In this document: positions 1 to 12,170 of the stretch, piece after piece
Position numbering within the stretch: position 1 is the first letter of the stretch
Layout: every line of letters begins with the position of its first letter
From: Lingula anatina
Lineage: Eukaryota > Brachiopoda > Lingulata > Lingulida > Lingulidae
Direction of reading: 5' to 3'
NCBI RefSeq assembly: GCF_001039355.2
Contig: NW_019773537.1
Span: forward strand, 264,853-328,852
Length of the DNA stretch: 64,000 nt
Position numbers and translations under genes: made by a program
Notes under the pieces: model-generated
What the model was told of the DNA's origin: nothing
Database searches by the model: none
Seen by the model: the letters and a program-made list of their open reading frames with translations, nothing else

Positions 1-385
1 TTTCCAAATTCCTGAAGATACATTATTTGCATTGCTGCTAAAAATCCAATTTTGATCACCCACGTCATCTCAATGCAGATGCTATAGTTGTGAATGATAA
101 TTCAAATACTACATATGAAGCAGCTTCGGTAATATCACCCCCCCTCCCCCCCCCCCACACCCCCCAGGGAGGTGAGATTGATTTGGGATGCAATTTCTCC
201 ATGTGGCTAGGTGTAAATTATAAAGCTGTCTTCAGACCAGATCTTTTCCTTCAACATGTAGAAAGCACCGAGATGCAAATTTAGTGAAATCGTTAAGAAT
301 AGAATATTAATATTAAAATAATGAAATTGTTGAGAATAGACCATAGATATTAAAATAATGAATGTTGACATGTTTTTTTCCTCAG
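1..385 (+). other. End of the preceding AADAT intron
   Basis: Non-coding sequence upstream of the acceptor at 381-385. It contains a C-rich tract at 138-165 and a short AT-rich near-repeat (about 286-360, in which 'aatattaaaataatgaa' and a variant recur). No coding exon was recognised in this stretch. Confidence 0.6.
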
Positions 386-487
386 GTTTTGTTGGCCCCA
401 GGTTATGTATTCTTGTCTGATCCCAATGAGAAAACGTCGTACATAAGGGCCTCGTTTTCTCAAGCAACCCCCGAGCAAATAGACAAG
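386..487 (+). CDS. AADAT: AADAT-like aminotransferase, penultimate coding exon
   Basis: This is an internal exon of exactly 34 codons, phase 0 at both ends. It is preceded by a pyrimidine-rich acceptor ending in ctcag (381-385) and followed by a GTAAGA donor. It reads VLLAPGYVFLSDPNEKTSYI followed by RASFSQATPEQIDK. The segment around YIRASFS...TPEQID matches the C-terminal small-domain strand and helix of kynurenine/alpha-aminoadipate aminotransferase (AADAT/KAT II, fold-type I PLP enzymes). In that family the Arg in LRASFS (Arg399 in human KAT II) binds the substrate carboxylate, and it is present here as exon residue 21. The enzymes transaminate kynurenine and 2-aminoadipate with 2-oxoglutarate and are often mitochondrial. 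The PLP-binding Lys lies in upstream exons outside the window. A related fungal ARO8-type or other paralogue cannot be excluded from 34 residues. Confidence 0.8.
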
Positions 488-1417
488 GTAAGAAATTATT
501 TCAGGAAGCTGTTAATTTACTGTTTTGAAATGTGACATTTTATTTCATTCATTGTTCTGATGTATGTTTTTGCATTCCTATCCTCTATTCTTGGACACAA
601 AAGAAATATTGACATGGAAACAGTGTGATTGTGTTGTGAAGAATCCACAACTAACGCAATGAGAATTCTGCACTTTTTATCTCCAACATGTTCAATAAGA
701 ATGAACAATCTTCACATGCCATTATAATTCTTATTATCAATATTTAAGGATCCATTACCACTTCATTGTTTCATTTCTTATATCCAATGGAAATTAGCAC
801 CAACCCATATTGAAGTAATTATGTTGTTTTTTATCAGTAGAGGCACTATCCAGAATTAATGAAAATTGTTCTTTTTTAACAGATGTAAAACCTAGAGATA
901 GTAGTATGCTGATATCAGTTTTAGATTTAATTCAGGTCTGCATTCTTCTATAGTGTTCCACATACTAGATTTCTGCTCCCATATCTTTTGAATGAATAAT
1001 ATACATGTATAAAAGATAGGCATTGCAATGACTGAATTTAGTAATTTTAATCCCATTTTATATTTTGTCTCTCACTGTTTATTGAAAGAAAAAAGGAGTA
1101 AAAAAAAGGCCTTAAAGAAGCTGTAAGAAGGTAGCTTATTTTCTTAATGGATTTTTAAAATGACTTCTGGTGAACTTTTTCACTGAAACGATTGACTTCG
1201 ATATCCCCAGGAGATTTAAATAGGATAATTTTTTTACGGATATGAGGCAGTGAATTGATTTTTGTTTTGACCCCATTTCTCACTTTTAACCCCAGATTGA
1301 GAGATAGCTATAAACTTATTATGGCTCACTTGAAAAGCTTTTCTGTATCTACTTTTACAGTTGATTTGTATCTCTTGGATGCTTGAGTGCTTTCTGTTTC
1401 CCTTTGGGAGTTCAGGC

Positions 1418-1419
<2 letters not shown>

Positions 1420-1453
<34 letters not shown>
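1420..1453. repeat. (GA)n microsatellite
   Basis: About 17 uninterrupted GA units. Confidence 0.95.
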
Positions 1454-1455
<2 letters not shown>

Positions 1456-2934
1456 TGAATACACTTCATAAAAGAAAAAAATGGATGGGGTGACAGTGCG
1501 TGTCTGTTTAGTGATGATTTTTTTATGGTGGTGGTAGTGGGGGGGGGGGGGGGCTAGATGCCTCAAAAATTTAAAAAATTTTGATCTTCTGATATCTACA
1601 ACATAACCACATGAGGGTATTGCAAACAAAAAAAAAACAAAACAAAAAAACATCTCGTCTGGTCTTTGCCCCTTACCCAATAAAGGCAAAACAAAAACAT
1701 TTTTTTTGTGATCACTATGAAGAACTTCCCAATCTGCACTACAATTGTATCCAAACTTTCATTAGCAGTAGTGAGGAAGGGGAAAATGCTTTTTTTTTTG
1801 TTTTCCCCTAATTTCTTGATACCATCTTTCTGTAATGCATGCTGTTTTTTTTTTTTTTTTTTCCTATCGAGAGTGTCCTGTAAGCGCAACCGCACCAAAA
1901 ATGAGATAAAAAAGTAACACCACATATTATACAATTCATTGATCCAGATTTGATCAAAATTTCCGATGAGAGTCGGATGCTCGCATCTTGGAGAGCCCCT
2001 TATCTGTGAATAAGCTCTTGGCATGAATGGTATCAGCTCATGTCACTGGAGTTTTATTGACATGTTGTCCCATTGTTAATTTCCTTAAGAATACTCTGAT
2101 TCATTTACTGGCTATTAAGGTCTGCCAGCGTGCGTGGTACCCTGAAATAACAGATTTAGGGAAGCTATTTTTCAGCTTATTACGCTGTATCACCTTGAGG
2201 TCTTTCTTGGAAACTTTCAAGGTGATAAATGGTGTGAAAGATGTATCCTCAGCTGCTTATTATTCCTGTCACTTTTTCATCAACACATTAAATGAATAAG
2301 AATGTTTTATCATAAGTTGCATATATCTTTGAAATGAAGTTGCATCTTTATACTTTTAACAGGGTTGAAGGTAAAGTCGGGCCATTCTTATGTAAAAACC
2401 ACTTTCAAAATTAATGGTTGATTTGACCCTTGAGTAATGGTGTATATTTGATGCCAAAGGTTAACTATATTACTGTAACAGCCAGCTTTTAAGTGTTTTC
2501 AGCAAGATGCAATTTTGACAAGTTGAATTGATGGGTATGGAGTTGGGAATGGTGTAGTTGTATCGAATTTTCAGAAAAAGCAGACAGAAATTGATTTATT
2601 TTCATCTTGCGTTCTGTCGTAACTGGTAATTGTCACTATTCTTTTCACTTAAATGAGGAGATATATGAAAAGAAAAGATGTGACACAGTTTAATGATTTG
2701 TTTTATTCACTTTTAACCAATTTATTTATTTGTAAAAAAGATTCATTGCAGATTTTGTGTGTGCTATTTATTCTAATAAAGTGACTCTCTCTTTACTTCT
2801 CCTCTCTCTCTCTCTCACACACAGACACACACAAAATCCTTGCAGAGCACTTGCTGTTTTTTTATGTACAGACACAGATGTGTCTGTACATATTGCCATC
2901 ACCTGCGTCTGTCGTCGCCGTCGTCGCCGATGGC

Positions 2935-2964
2935 GATGCCGATGCCGATGCCGATGCCGATGCC
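2935..2964. repeat. (GATGCC)5 hexanucleotide repeat
   Basis: Five perfect GATGCC units preceded by a short GTC/GCC-rich stretch (about 2909-2930). It is GC-rich and CpG-free in the unit, and stands out against the AT-rich surroundings. The period of six keeps frames open, so the open frames across it are an artefact. Confidence 0.95.
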
Positions 2965-3045
2965 GTGCACTTTCCTTGTAAACACGATAAGTGGAACACA
3001 GTTTTATTTTTTGCTTTTATATTTACTGAGCTGATGAATATTCAT

Positions 3046-3420
3046 AAAACGCAGGTCAAGTTCGAAAATCAGCATGATCGGGCCATTATAGTAGAAGTTA
3101 TGCTGTTTTCAGCATATATGCAACCCTGTAAACACATTTTAAGGAAAACCGTTAGGCCAATTGTCATTAAACTCACAGGAGTGGTCAATCTTACTAAAAC
3201 GCAGGTTGAGTTCGAAAATCAGCATAATGGGGCCATTATTTTAGAAGTTATGCTGTTTTTTCNGGGTGCTGCTGCCATGATGACCATTATGGGAAAACCA
3301 TGTTACTTATGATTGCCAAACTTTCAAAAAAGAAATACAGGACTAAAATGCAGCCTGAGTTGGAAAAGCATTCGAATTGACTTCTTTTTCTGGAAGTTAT
3401 ACATTTTCAAAGTGTAAACT
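3046..3420. repeat. Diverged tandem repeat, period about 150 bp, three copies
   Basis: The start motif aaaacgcaggt..gagttcgaaa recurs at 3046, 3196 and (degenerate) 3345, spacings of 150 and 149 bases. Copies one and two share about 65 bases well, including 'agttcgaaaatcagcat' and 'agaagttatgctgtttt'. The third is more diverged. The second copy is interrupted by an ambiguous base at 3263. Confidence 0.75.
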
Positions 3421-3944
3421 TGTCACATATTTTAATTACATTGGTATTACCTGTTGAGGATAATTAAAATTTGATGTTGAATTTGCAGTTTAACATAATG
3501 TATTTTTGCATCAGAATTGACAGTAGCCTATTTTGTGCATAGTTATTTCCTGTTTTTTGTCTGTACATTTGACAGCTTTGCTGCCTTGTTTAAGAGTAAC
3601 TTTGTTCATTAAACTTGTTGTCTTGCCTTATGTCCATCTCCTGTCTTTCCCTTCTCACCCCAACAGTTTCCCTAGTTCACACACAATGTCAGCTATTATT
3701 GTGCATTGTGATCAGCTTACTATCTCTAATTCATTTTTTTTTTTTTTTTTGTGCTACTGCTCCGTTTTTCATTCTGTCTATGTGAGACATTTCCGAGAAA
3801 GATATTAAATAATTAGTGCCCGGAAAGGCATCATTGGATTCCTGGGGATAACCAATTTACTGGAAACTCTCAGTGCTGTCTTGCTAAGTGTTGTTTTCTT
3901 TATTGTTAACAGACTTATCACTGAGCTAGGATATCATCGCAATG

Positions 3945-3947
<3 letters not shown>

Positions 3948-3983
<36 letters not shown>
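3948..3983. repeat. (GT)n microsatellite
   Basis: Uninterrupted GT dinucleotide array of about 18 units. Confidence 0.95.
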
Positions 3984-3985
<2 letters not shown>

Positions 3986-5353
3986 ATCTCAAAAGTGAGA
4001 TCCTTTATTTATTGAATTATTGAAAGTAGAGGGATATTTCTTTTAAGATTTAAAAAAAAAGGTCATTGGTCCTTGATGCTTTCCTGTCTTGATCTTTCTT
4101 GTGAAGAGACTTGACATTGTAGGCTGAACACATCAGCGAATGATCTGGCCTTTTGGATCAAAACCGAAATTTAAAAAAAAAGATACTTTTTACTTCATGT
4201 ACTTATGCAGATGTAATGATTAGTGTTCTGGCTCACAAAATATTTATTGGTATACTGCTGTATGTATCATAGAGCTAAACTGAGGCATTATGTTTCAAGT
4301 TTATAATCTTCAGAAATGACATCGTATAAGACAATAAAAAAACATGCTTGTTTCGTTTAAAAAAAGGGGGAATTAAAGTCCTGAATGTCAGCAGTAGTTG
4401 TTTGGTTTATATTTATATTGAATCTGAGGGAAATATAAGTACAACTTTGAACAATGTACATGGCACATGTACAGTGTTGGTCAAGCACAGTGTTGGACAC
4501 ATGACATAAACCATAAAGTATATGTCATACACACTGGGTATGCCTTGTATGTTGGGCACATTTCATAAGCAGTGTTGGAATTATATGCCATGAACAACAT
4601 TGGGTAGAACTAGTGTTTAATGTTAGATTAGTTAGTGCAGTGCAGTGTCAGTACAGTGAACAGAATGCAGGATTAAAGATATCCAAAGCTTCTGCAAGAC
4701 AGGCAGGTGTTGAAGAATGGGCAGCCCAATGAAAATGCCATTCCATTTGATTAAATGCAAGGGATATGCGATAAAGAGTATTCAATACTTATTAATTTCA
4801 TGCAATTGGAGAAGCAGCAAGGTTCTTGTCTGTATCCAATGATGCAGATAAGAAAATTAATTGCTGTGATTATTGTTCTGCACCTAATAAAATGTATTCC
4901 AGTATACAAAGTGATATGTTAGATGTGTGATGGAATTGTATTAATGAGAAACTAATGTATAATCTGCTTTGATGTTGTTTCTCATTTCTTGTAGTCTGTG
5001 TTCCACAGAATTTTGTTTTTGTTATTGTAAAAAGTCAAAATACATGATTTTGCTATGCTGACTTTCTTCTTACTGTATTATCTTTACCAGTGCAACCTGT
5101 CTACGTCTGAATGACTTGAATAGACGTTTTTTACTGACAAACGGACAGATGTCCATTTGTTGACGAATTTGGACTGACAGATATGTGCAGTTAGACAGAG
5201 AGATAGACAATCTAAAAGACAGACAAACTATCAAATGTATTAAACTTTAAGGAAAACAGATAGAGAGATCAACAGAAAGATAGACATACAGGGTGTGCAA
5301 TAGATTTTTCTGATTTTTTTTTTGCATGTATGTGTGAATGTGTGTGTGTCTTA

Positions 5354-5356
<3 letters not shown>

Positions 5357-5388
<32 letters not shown>
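5357..5388. repeat. (GT)n microsatellite
   Basis: GT array of about 16 units, preceded by a shorter interrupted GT stretch from about 5330. Confidence 0.95.
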
Positions 5389-7337
5389 GGATTTGCTTTA
5401 TGGTACCAATCTGTTGTTTAACTGCTGACAAATAATAATATTTATTTGCCTTTTCTGATGTTGACACTGATAACAGACCTTTGGAGGCCTGTTTTGAGCT
5501 GTCATTTTTATATCATCAGCATGTGTGTATACACTTAAAACACTATTATTATGATATTAGTGTTTACATGAATAATAGCCACATTCTGTAGGAATATCCA
5601 ATGTTATAAAAACAAATATTTCAACCTCTTTTCTTATTTTAGCCCCCCAAAATGAGAAGAGATGTAAACTGCAAGTTGGAATGTTTGTAGAATATAATGC
5701 TGCACATCTTTCAAAATTTTTTGTCTTGTTTTTTTTTTTTATGAACATAGGTAGTTCTATCTGTACAATTATCAGTAGCAGCCTGAATTACAAAACTTGG
5801 AGCTAGGTATATAATAATGATGGAGCAGTGATTTTTATAATAATACAGATTCATGATCAATTGCCATTTCTTTACCATTCATTCTCTAATGATGCTACAT
5901 AAAATGGTAAAAAAATGAGCTTTTTTGTTTAATGTCTGAAATTTGTTGAAAAAATAAAAAATTAAATGGTCAATTTTGAAGTGCAATATAGGCTTTCTCA
6001 TTCAGTAAAGATCAGGGCATTTTTGTATGTAAAATTGACAAATTGATTTAAACTTCTTTGAAAGTTCTCAAGTTAGTTTTGACTGGAAAATTGATACTGG
6101 CTGCAGCACTAAAATTGTGTTTAGCTTTAGATGCATAGTATCTTTTTTAATGATCAGATTAATGATTTATAACAGGGGCAGTGATTATAATGACATTTTG
6201 AATCATAAGCCTATTCCCCCATCTTATTCATTGCTAAAAAAAGTGCTCAGGTGTCTTAAAGCAATTATTTCTGTTACACAATGACTTTTTTGATGAATCA
6301 TGGAGCAAGCATCACACAAATTGACAAATCTGGACTACATTAATAGCCCTTTAGCTTGCAGATATCAAACAATGGTATGAATGTGATTTTGATGGATAAT
6401 TTTTTCTGTTTATTTATATAAGGCTACAATTAAGACTTCCGATTAGTAAATAATGGACGTTTTTTTTATTATTATTAGCGATAATATGTTTCTTTTAAAT
6501 ACTATTAGCATCAGATTCACAGTTTATATTTTATATGGTCACCTATTACAAATGAAATTTGCCCATGGAGAATCAAACATTTGTGTTTCATTTGTCAATA
6601 ATTAGCCTTTTTTCTATAGAAAATGATTTTTCTAAAGACATATGGCAGTAAACAACTGAGGTGGACAAAATTTTAGACATTTTCCAATTGAATGTCTTTG
6701 TTTTGTATCTAATTTTTAATGAAAATGTGATTTCTGGATCATTTTCTCTGCAGCCACTGCCGAGGACACATTGTTACATCCCATAATAATAAAATTAATG
6801 ACAGCATATAAACTGATATATTAATGTATAACCATAGTAAACGATGATTAGATAATTTCTGATGAGCTTCTGTCTGAAAACAGAAAAAAATCATTGACAA
6901 ATATACAGTGTCATTATGAATTATGACATGAAGTCTTTTCTTGCCACAGATTCCTCCTCACCATGGTAACTAAAAATTAGCCTGCTGTCAGAATAAACTT
7001 TTTTAGGGAAGTTGACTTTTGCAAAATGTTAATACATCTGCTGCTAAGTTGACTATTTCTATCATTTAGTAAATTGTCTGCTTTAGCAGGCTCAATGAGG
7101 CCTTTTTAAAGTAGTACAGAGTAGTGTGTGAATGGCTTTTTATGGAAATAAATTTTACTTAGATATTCTATTTTACTGACCAAGGGGCATTTAACCCTGG
7201 CATTTTCCATTATCAGTTTTCCTGTAAATGTTTTTGATAGTAGTAGTATGCTGTTAGCTCTGGTGTTCATTTCAATCCACTATCAGATAAAAACACCCTT
7301 TGACCAACGGTTTTTAATCTCTATCGATAATAAAGAC

Positions 7338-7597
7338 TAAGGCTTCGTTCACATGCAATGTCTATTTTCTATTTTCTATTTTCTATTTTCGGTATGTCTT
7401 ATGATCACGGTCTGTGCACTGAATATCCCGCCGCGTAATTACTGGCAGCGCGAGCCAGTTACTTATAGTAACTTATAGTAACTGGCTCGCGCTGCCAGTA
7501 ATTACGCCGCGGGATATTCAGTGCACAGACCGTGATCATAAGACATATACCGAAAATAGAAAATAGAAAATAGACATTGCATGTGAACGAAGCCTTA
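7338..7597. mobile_element. Near-perfect 260-bp foldback (MITE-like) element
   Basis: The left arm (7338-7462) and right arm (7478-7597) are nearly perfect inverted copies around a loop of about 15 bases. The outer ends read taaggcttcgttcacatgca and its complement. Subterminal tctatttt units occur four times on the left and three times on the right, which is the main arm-length difference. The interior is GC-rich (ccgcgtaattactggcagcg). No coding capacity is present, so it would be non-autonomous. A TA target duplication is possible but is not separable from the palindrome. The near-identical arms suggest recent insertion or conversion. Confidence 0.85.
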
Positions 7598-7677
7598 TTC
7601 CTCTTGGAATGAATTATTCTGAAAATTTTGGTACTAAATTGGTAGCTTTAGGGTTGTTTTAGATTGATAACCTCCCC

Positions 7678-7679
<2 letters not shown>

Positions 7680-7726
<47 letters not shown>

Positions 7727-7727
7727 T
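7680..7727. repeat. (CT)n microsatellite
   Basis: CT array of more than 20 units with one TATC interruption. Confidence 0.95.
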
Positions 7728-8562
7728 TCTGGGTAACCATTAGACATTGTAAAAAAATCATTAAGGCAGGATTCAAAAGGAAGGATAATGCTGAATATGC
7801 AGTATAGATTGAAGCACTTTTCCTAATGGAATTTTGATCCTTGCTTCGCCTAAAAACTGCACATCTTTTAATGTTTTTTATCTCTGTAGCATGGATGTGA
7901 AATTCTTTCTGCTTTGCGAAGGCCTTTTATGAGACCATGGTGTCCTAAAGGTCATTTTCATGAAAAAAGTGTTATGCTGTTATATCCAGGCAGTGATGAT
8001 CAGCTTCATTAAAGAAAATTTTGTCTTAATGATTATTAAATTATCTTTTTGGTCATTTAATCATTGATATCATGAAAGGTTATCTTCTAAAAACAAAATA
8101 GGAAAAATTTTTTCAGACAGCATAAACATTGACAAAATGATTAATAATGTCACTTTATGTATACAGAGTTCACAGCATGGTTTAAAATAATCAACTTTCA
8201 ATTGATTGCAGTCAGGGTTTAATTTATTACAATCAAGATTTAGTTGATTACAATGGAATATTATTTATTATATATCAAGATTTAGCCAGTTCTGTCCTCT
8301 AAAATCACTTCAGCTTTGCCATGGTGATAAAGAATTTACAGTTGAAAAGATGCACACCCAACCACCAGGGGTATAATTACCTTTTATTGACCACAAGACC
8401 ATTTGGTCTCAAGATAATCCAGACGTCATGGTGTATTGGTACCGCTGAACAGCACATTCACATAGCTGGACCCTTTCTTAATTCCCCTGCCTTTTACATT
8501 TTTGTGATAAAGAGGGTTTCATTTATGTATCATAATGATTGCTCAAAACCGACAGATAGATA

Positions 8563-8735
8563 CTGGGGTAGCGCTAACACTCGTCAATTTAGCCAAATGC
8601 TAAAACTGACTTAAATTGGCTAAAGAAAAATGGCTTGATTTGGTTTGTTTTAGTCAAATTATAACCATTTGGATAACAAATTGACAAAAAAGTGGTGATT
8701 TGGCTAAACGAAAAAAATTACTAGCGCTACCCCAG
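8563..8735. mobile_element. 173-bp TIR element inserted in a GATA microsatellite
   Basis: Perfect 14-base terminal inverted repeats, ctggggtagcgcta (8563-8576) and its complement (8722-8735), bound a non-coding segment. It has subterminal inverted pieces (tagccaaat / atttggcta). The flanks on both sides read agatagata (8554-8562 and 8736-8744), consistent with a 9-bp target duplication. Because the target is a GATA repeat, a 5-bp duplication fits equally well. A 9-bp duplication would suggest a Mutator-like origin, but the superfamily remains open. Confidence 0.8.
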
Positions 8736-8757
8736 AGATAGATAGATAGATAGATAA
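8736..8757. repeat. (GATA)n microsatellite
   Basis: Five or so GATA units directly abutting the right end of the TIR element. Remnants of the same repeat lie on its left side (8554-8562). Confidence 0.9.
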
Positions 8758-11700
8758 ACTAGTATAAACTGAATAAACTGTAAACATACTTTCTATAGCT
8801 GAGTAGAAAACTTGTATTGAAGAAAGAAATGCTTTTTAAAGATACCTTAAGGGAGTTTTTTTTTCTTTTTTTGCGTGATATGTTGGCTGTCAAAGTTACC
8901 AGTCAAATCTAATTTAGACATGGTGTATATACAAAGGTGCCAAGTGTCGACATCCTCGGGGGGTAATTTTCCGAACTCTGACGTCATTGCTGTTGTATCT
9001 GCTGATGATTGTAAGCCATCTCACAAAATTTGATTAACACAAGATATGGAACTTCTTGTTATCCTCAAAACTTTTCAGCTTTTTGTTTGGTTTTGCATAA
9101 TTCGCATTATGTTTGATTTCCACTGTTGCTTCTTCAAGATACCCATTCAATATTAATAACTGTACTAATTCCTGATCATATTTAATTAAGAAACATGGCC
9201 AAAGGCATTACAAATAGCTCCCTGTCATCAGCATCGCAACCTTAAATTCATTATCCCTAGGCAAATTACAGATGAAACTGGGTTCAGTGTCATGCAAGAA
9301 ACATGTCAGCCATGTGGGCATTGCTTTTGTATACTATTGTAATCTGCCACCAAATTGTTAAAAAGATGAGATCATTGTGCTTGCCTTGTTTAGTAACATC
9401 TCAGAACATTGCCAGAAGTTGTAGTATTACACTTTGCGGGCTGCGTGCTCTTAGATCTTGAATCTATTAGTTCTTGGTAAAACTGCAAATGGGTTTTGGT
9501 GCATGGACACACGTTTCATGTCAATCATGGATTGCTGTCGTGTGCTTTTAGAATCCCTAAGATGAGTACGGATTTTTATGATATGTGATGTGGCTTCATC
9601 TTCCATATTGCAAAATTAAGTAAATAGTTGAAGAAAAACAAGTGGATTAAGTAAGCAAATAGATAAATAAGTAAATGGATAAGCAAATATATCAGATGGT
9701 GGACATGATGAGGGCAGTTGATTGTGATTGGGTCTGTGTTATTTTGTTCAACTGCGCAGCAGTCTAGCAGGCTTATTGGTCTTTGATTTATAATCTCATA
9801 CTCTGTCAGTAACGCCTAAGTCTATTGAGTCTTGGTGTAGATGCCACAAGTTTCTCACATTTTTGGAAAAATAGCCTATATGTAAATATCGAGAGACCAG
9901 TGTAAGCTGGCTGAGACCTCACAACTTGCTGGCAGTCTATAGTGCAGTCCTCTTGACAGTTTATACGATCAGAACGTGAGATTGAAATCACTAATTCATA
10001 GCTCAAAGTCATAAACATCAATTATTGTTTATGAGACTCAGATTTGAAATTTTGATGATATTGAATATTATAGTTATCTTTTGTCTGATGTACATTGTGT
10101 TTTCTGCCTGAGACATTTTTCTTCATTTTAATATATTTAATTTAATATTACACAAAGTTTGAATTTCAAAAAGATCATTTAAACAATGACATTGAATTCT
10201 ACCTTTTGATAAAAATGCAGTTGAAAATATAGATTATATTCTCAAATATATATTTTTTATCCTAGACAACCACTTTTTCATGTGATATAAAAACTTTTGT
10301 GAAATGAGTTTCCTGACAAGCAGATAAAGAGACTATCAATATATTGATTCAGTTTTGGGAAAGCAAAAGCTTTTGTTGATATTTTATTTGTAACAGTGAA
10401 GTCTGCGAATTGAAAGAGATGGACAAGACTTGTGCAACTTTATAGTCCTTGATTATTGATCATTTTTGTTTAATCAGTGTTTCGTTAATGAAAAGGAACA
10501 TAAATTGTTTACCTGAATGTAAATATATTGAATTATAGTTGTAGCCAGTTAATTTTTATCATTAGTTATTTTTCAACTGGACATTGACGATAGTTTTGGG
10601 AGAATGTGTCTTTGAAACATTCAAAACCATGCACACGAGGATGGGATTGAGCTAGAATAAGTTATTTACTTGATGAAATAGGAAATGGAGTTTCCTAAAA
10701 CAAATGCAAGTAATATATCCAAAGGATTGTTTTGTCTGATCTTGCAGTTTTAAGGAGATATTTGTTGTTGAAGCACTCAGCATACATGCCATAAGTGCTG
10801 TAATATCTAACAGCATAAAGCTAAAAACTAAGTATAAAGTTTCAAAACAAAAAGGGTTGAATTTTAGAAGGACTGTGTATGGTACATTGTAAGATGAAAA
10901 AAAGGCAAAAAGCCTTTCACAAATTAGATTTTTGTGTTCACTTCAATGCTAATTATTGTGTGAGTTTGGGTTTTATGAGGAGAATGGATGGCAGTTAACC
11001 TCTCAGATGATCAAAATGTTCAGAAAGTGACTGCAAATGACTAGTAATTATAATTTTATTCATTTTCTACCCCAAAAAGTACCATTCCCCCTTAATGCAT
11101 ATGCTTCAAGTAATACTAGCAGAAAGATATTATATATTTATACCTCTGTAACCTGAATCTTTCATAGTCTGTAGTGTACACTGCAAACTAACATGCAGTT
11201 TACTTTCAACCAAACATACAAACATAATTAACCATGACTTCTTTCTTGACCAGTTGTAAATCATTTATAAATGCACTATAAATTATGCAAATATATGTTG
11301 AATTTGGAATCAGAGGTATATTTCAAATGCTCTGATTTAAGCGTTCTATCTTTGTCATTCTGTTCTGGGGTGTCTGAACATGTGGTATAGCTACAGGGGA
11401 CTTCACTTGCTTTTGCAACTTTGCTTCCTACTGTTTTGTTCCTCAAAAATTTCAAACCTCACTTTTGCAAAGTTAATAATTCAACCTCTATAGTATTTTT
11501 GCTCGCAAAAAGAAATACTAACTCCCAACATAAACTCAAATTATAGAATAATACATTTATTGAATTGAAAATAAAATTAATCATTTCCTGGGAAATGTAA
11601 CTAAACAAAATTGATTTTTTTTTTTCAAAATTGAGATGTTACAGTCATAGACTTGGCCAGCACCAGCTATGAATAATTGATTTGTTTGATGATGTTTCAG

Positions 11701-12170
11701 CTATATCATGGGCCATTTGCTGCACATGATCTTTGTTGACTTGCCTTGATTTATGAGAATTATTTGCTGGGTATTGATTTAGTGTTATGATTGTCACTTA
11801 TTATTGCATTCTAGTAAGATTAATTTCATTATGGGTTTGCATTAAACTCATGAACTTATAAAATTCTATGCATCTTTTGATTAAAAAGTAACTGAATGTA
11901 ACAGTTTTTTATGTTCATAACATTTATAATATTCATGCAAAAAATATAAACTGTGAGTTTTCAGGTTTCAGTTTTGCAACAAAATTGTAAAATCAATTCA
12001 GTCAATTAGAAAACAATTGTATCACATCTTATCAGCTAAATGGGCTTAGTTGTTAAACCTTACCAGTATCGAGTACATGTTCACAGTGACTGTCACATTC
12101 TTAGTGTTTTTAAGATTTACAATTTTTTTTTCTTAAGAAGTTGTCAGGTCCAAGTTTTGAATAGTTCATC
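8758..12170. other. Intronic, no gene seen
   Basis: AT-rich intronic sequence without a recognisable exon, long repeat or foldback. It runs up to the start of the duplicated block at 12171. Confidence 0.5.

Larger units (their letters stand above)
488..3045. other. Intronic, simple repeats only
   Basis: I see no gene here. The stretch holds a GA array (1420-1453), a 15-base G run (1539-1553), several A and T homopolymers (about 1630-1860), a CT/CA tract (about 2802-2833) and five GATGCC hexamers (2935-2964). Open frames in this part are made of these low-complexity tracts. Confidence 0.6.
3421..7337. other. Intronic, no gene seen
   Basis: AT-rich intronic sequence with a T run (3734-3750), two GT arrays (3948-3983 and 5357-5388) and a degenerate GACA/GATA-rich patch (about 5150-5290). 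I recognise no coding exon or structured element. Confidence 0.5.

Noticed and set aside
1234-2024. Overlapping open frames of 142-151 codons on the minus strand
   Set aside because: They read through GA, poly-G and poly-A/T tracts, giving runs of SLSLSL, KKKK and FFFF, with no domain character.
2851-3312. Open frame of 153 codons on the plus strand
   Set aside because: It depends on the GATGCC hexamer (DADADA), a tandem repeat and an ambiguous base at 3263.
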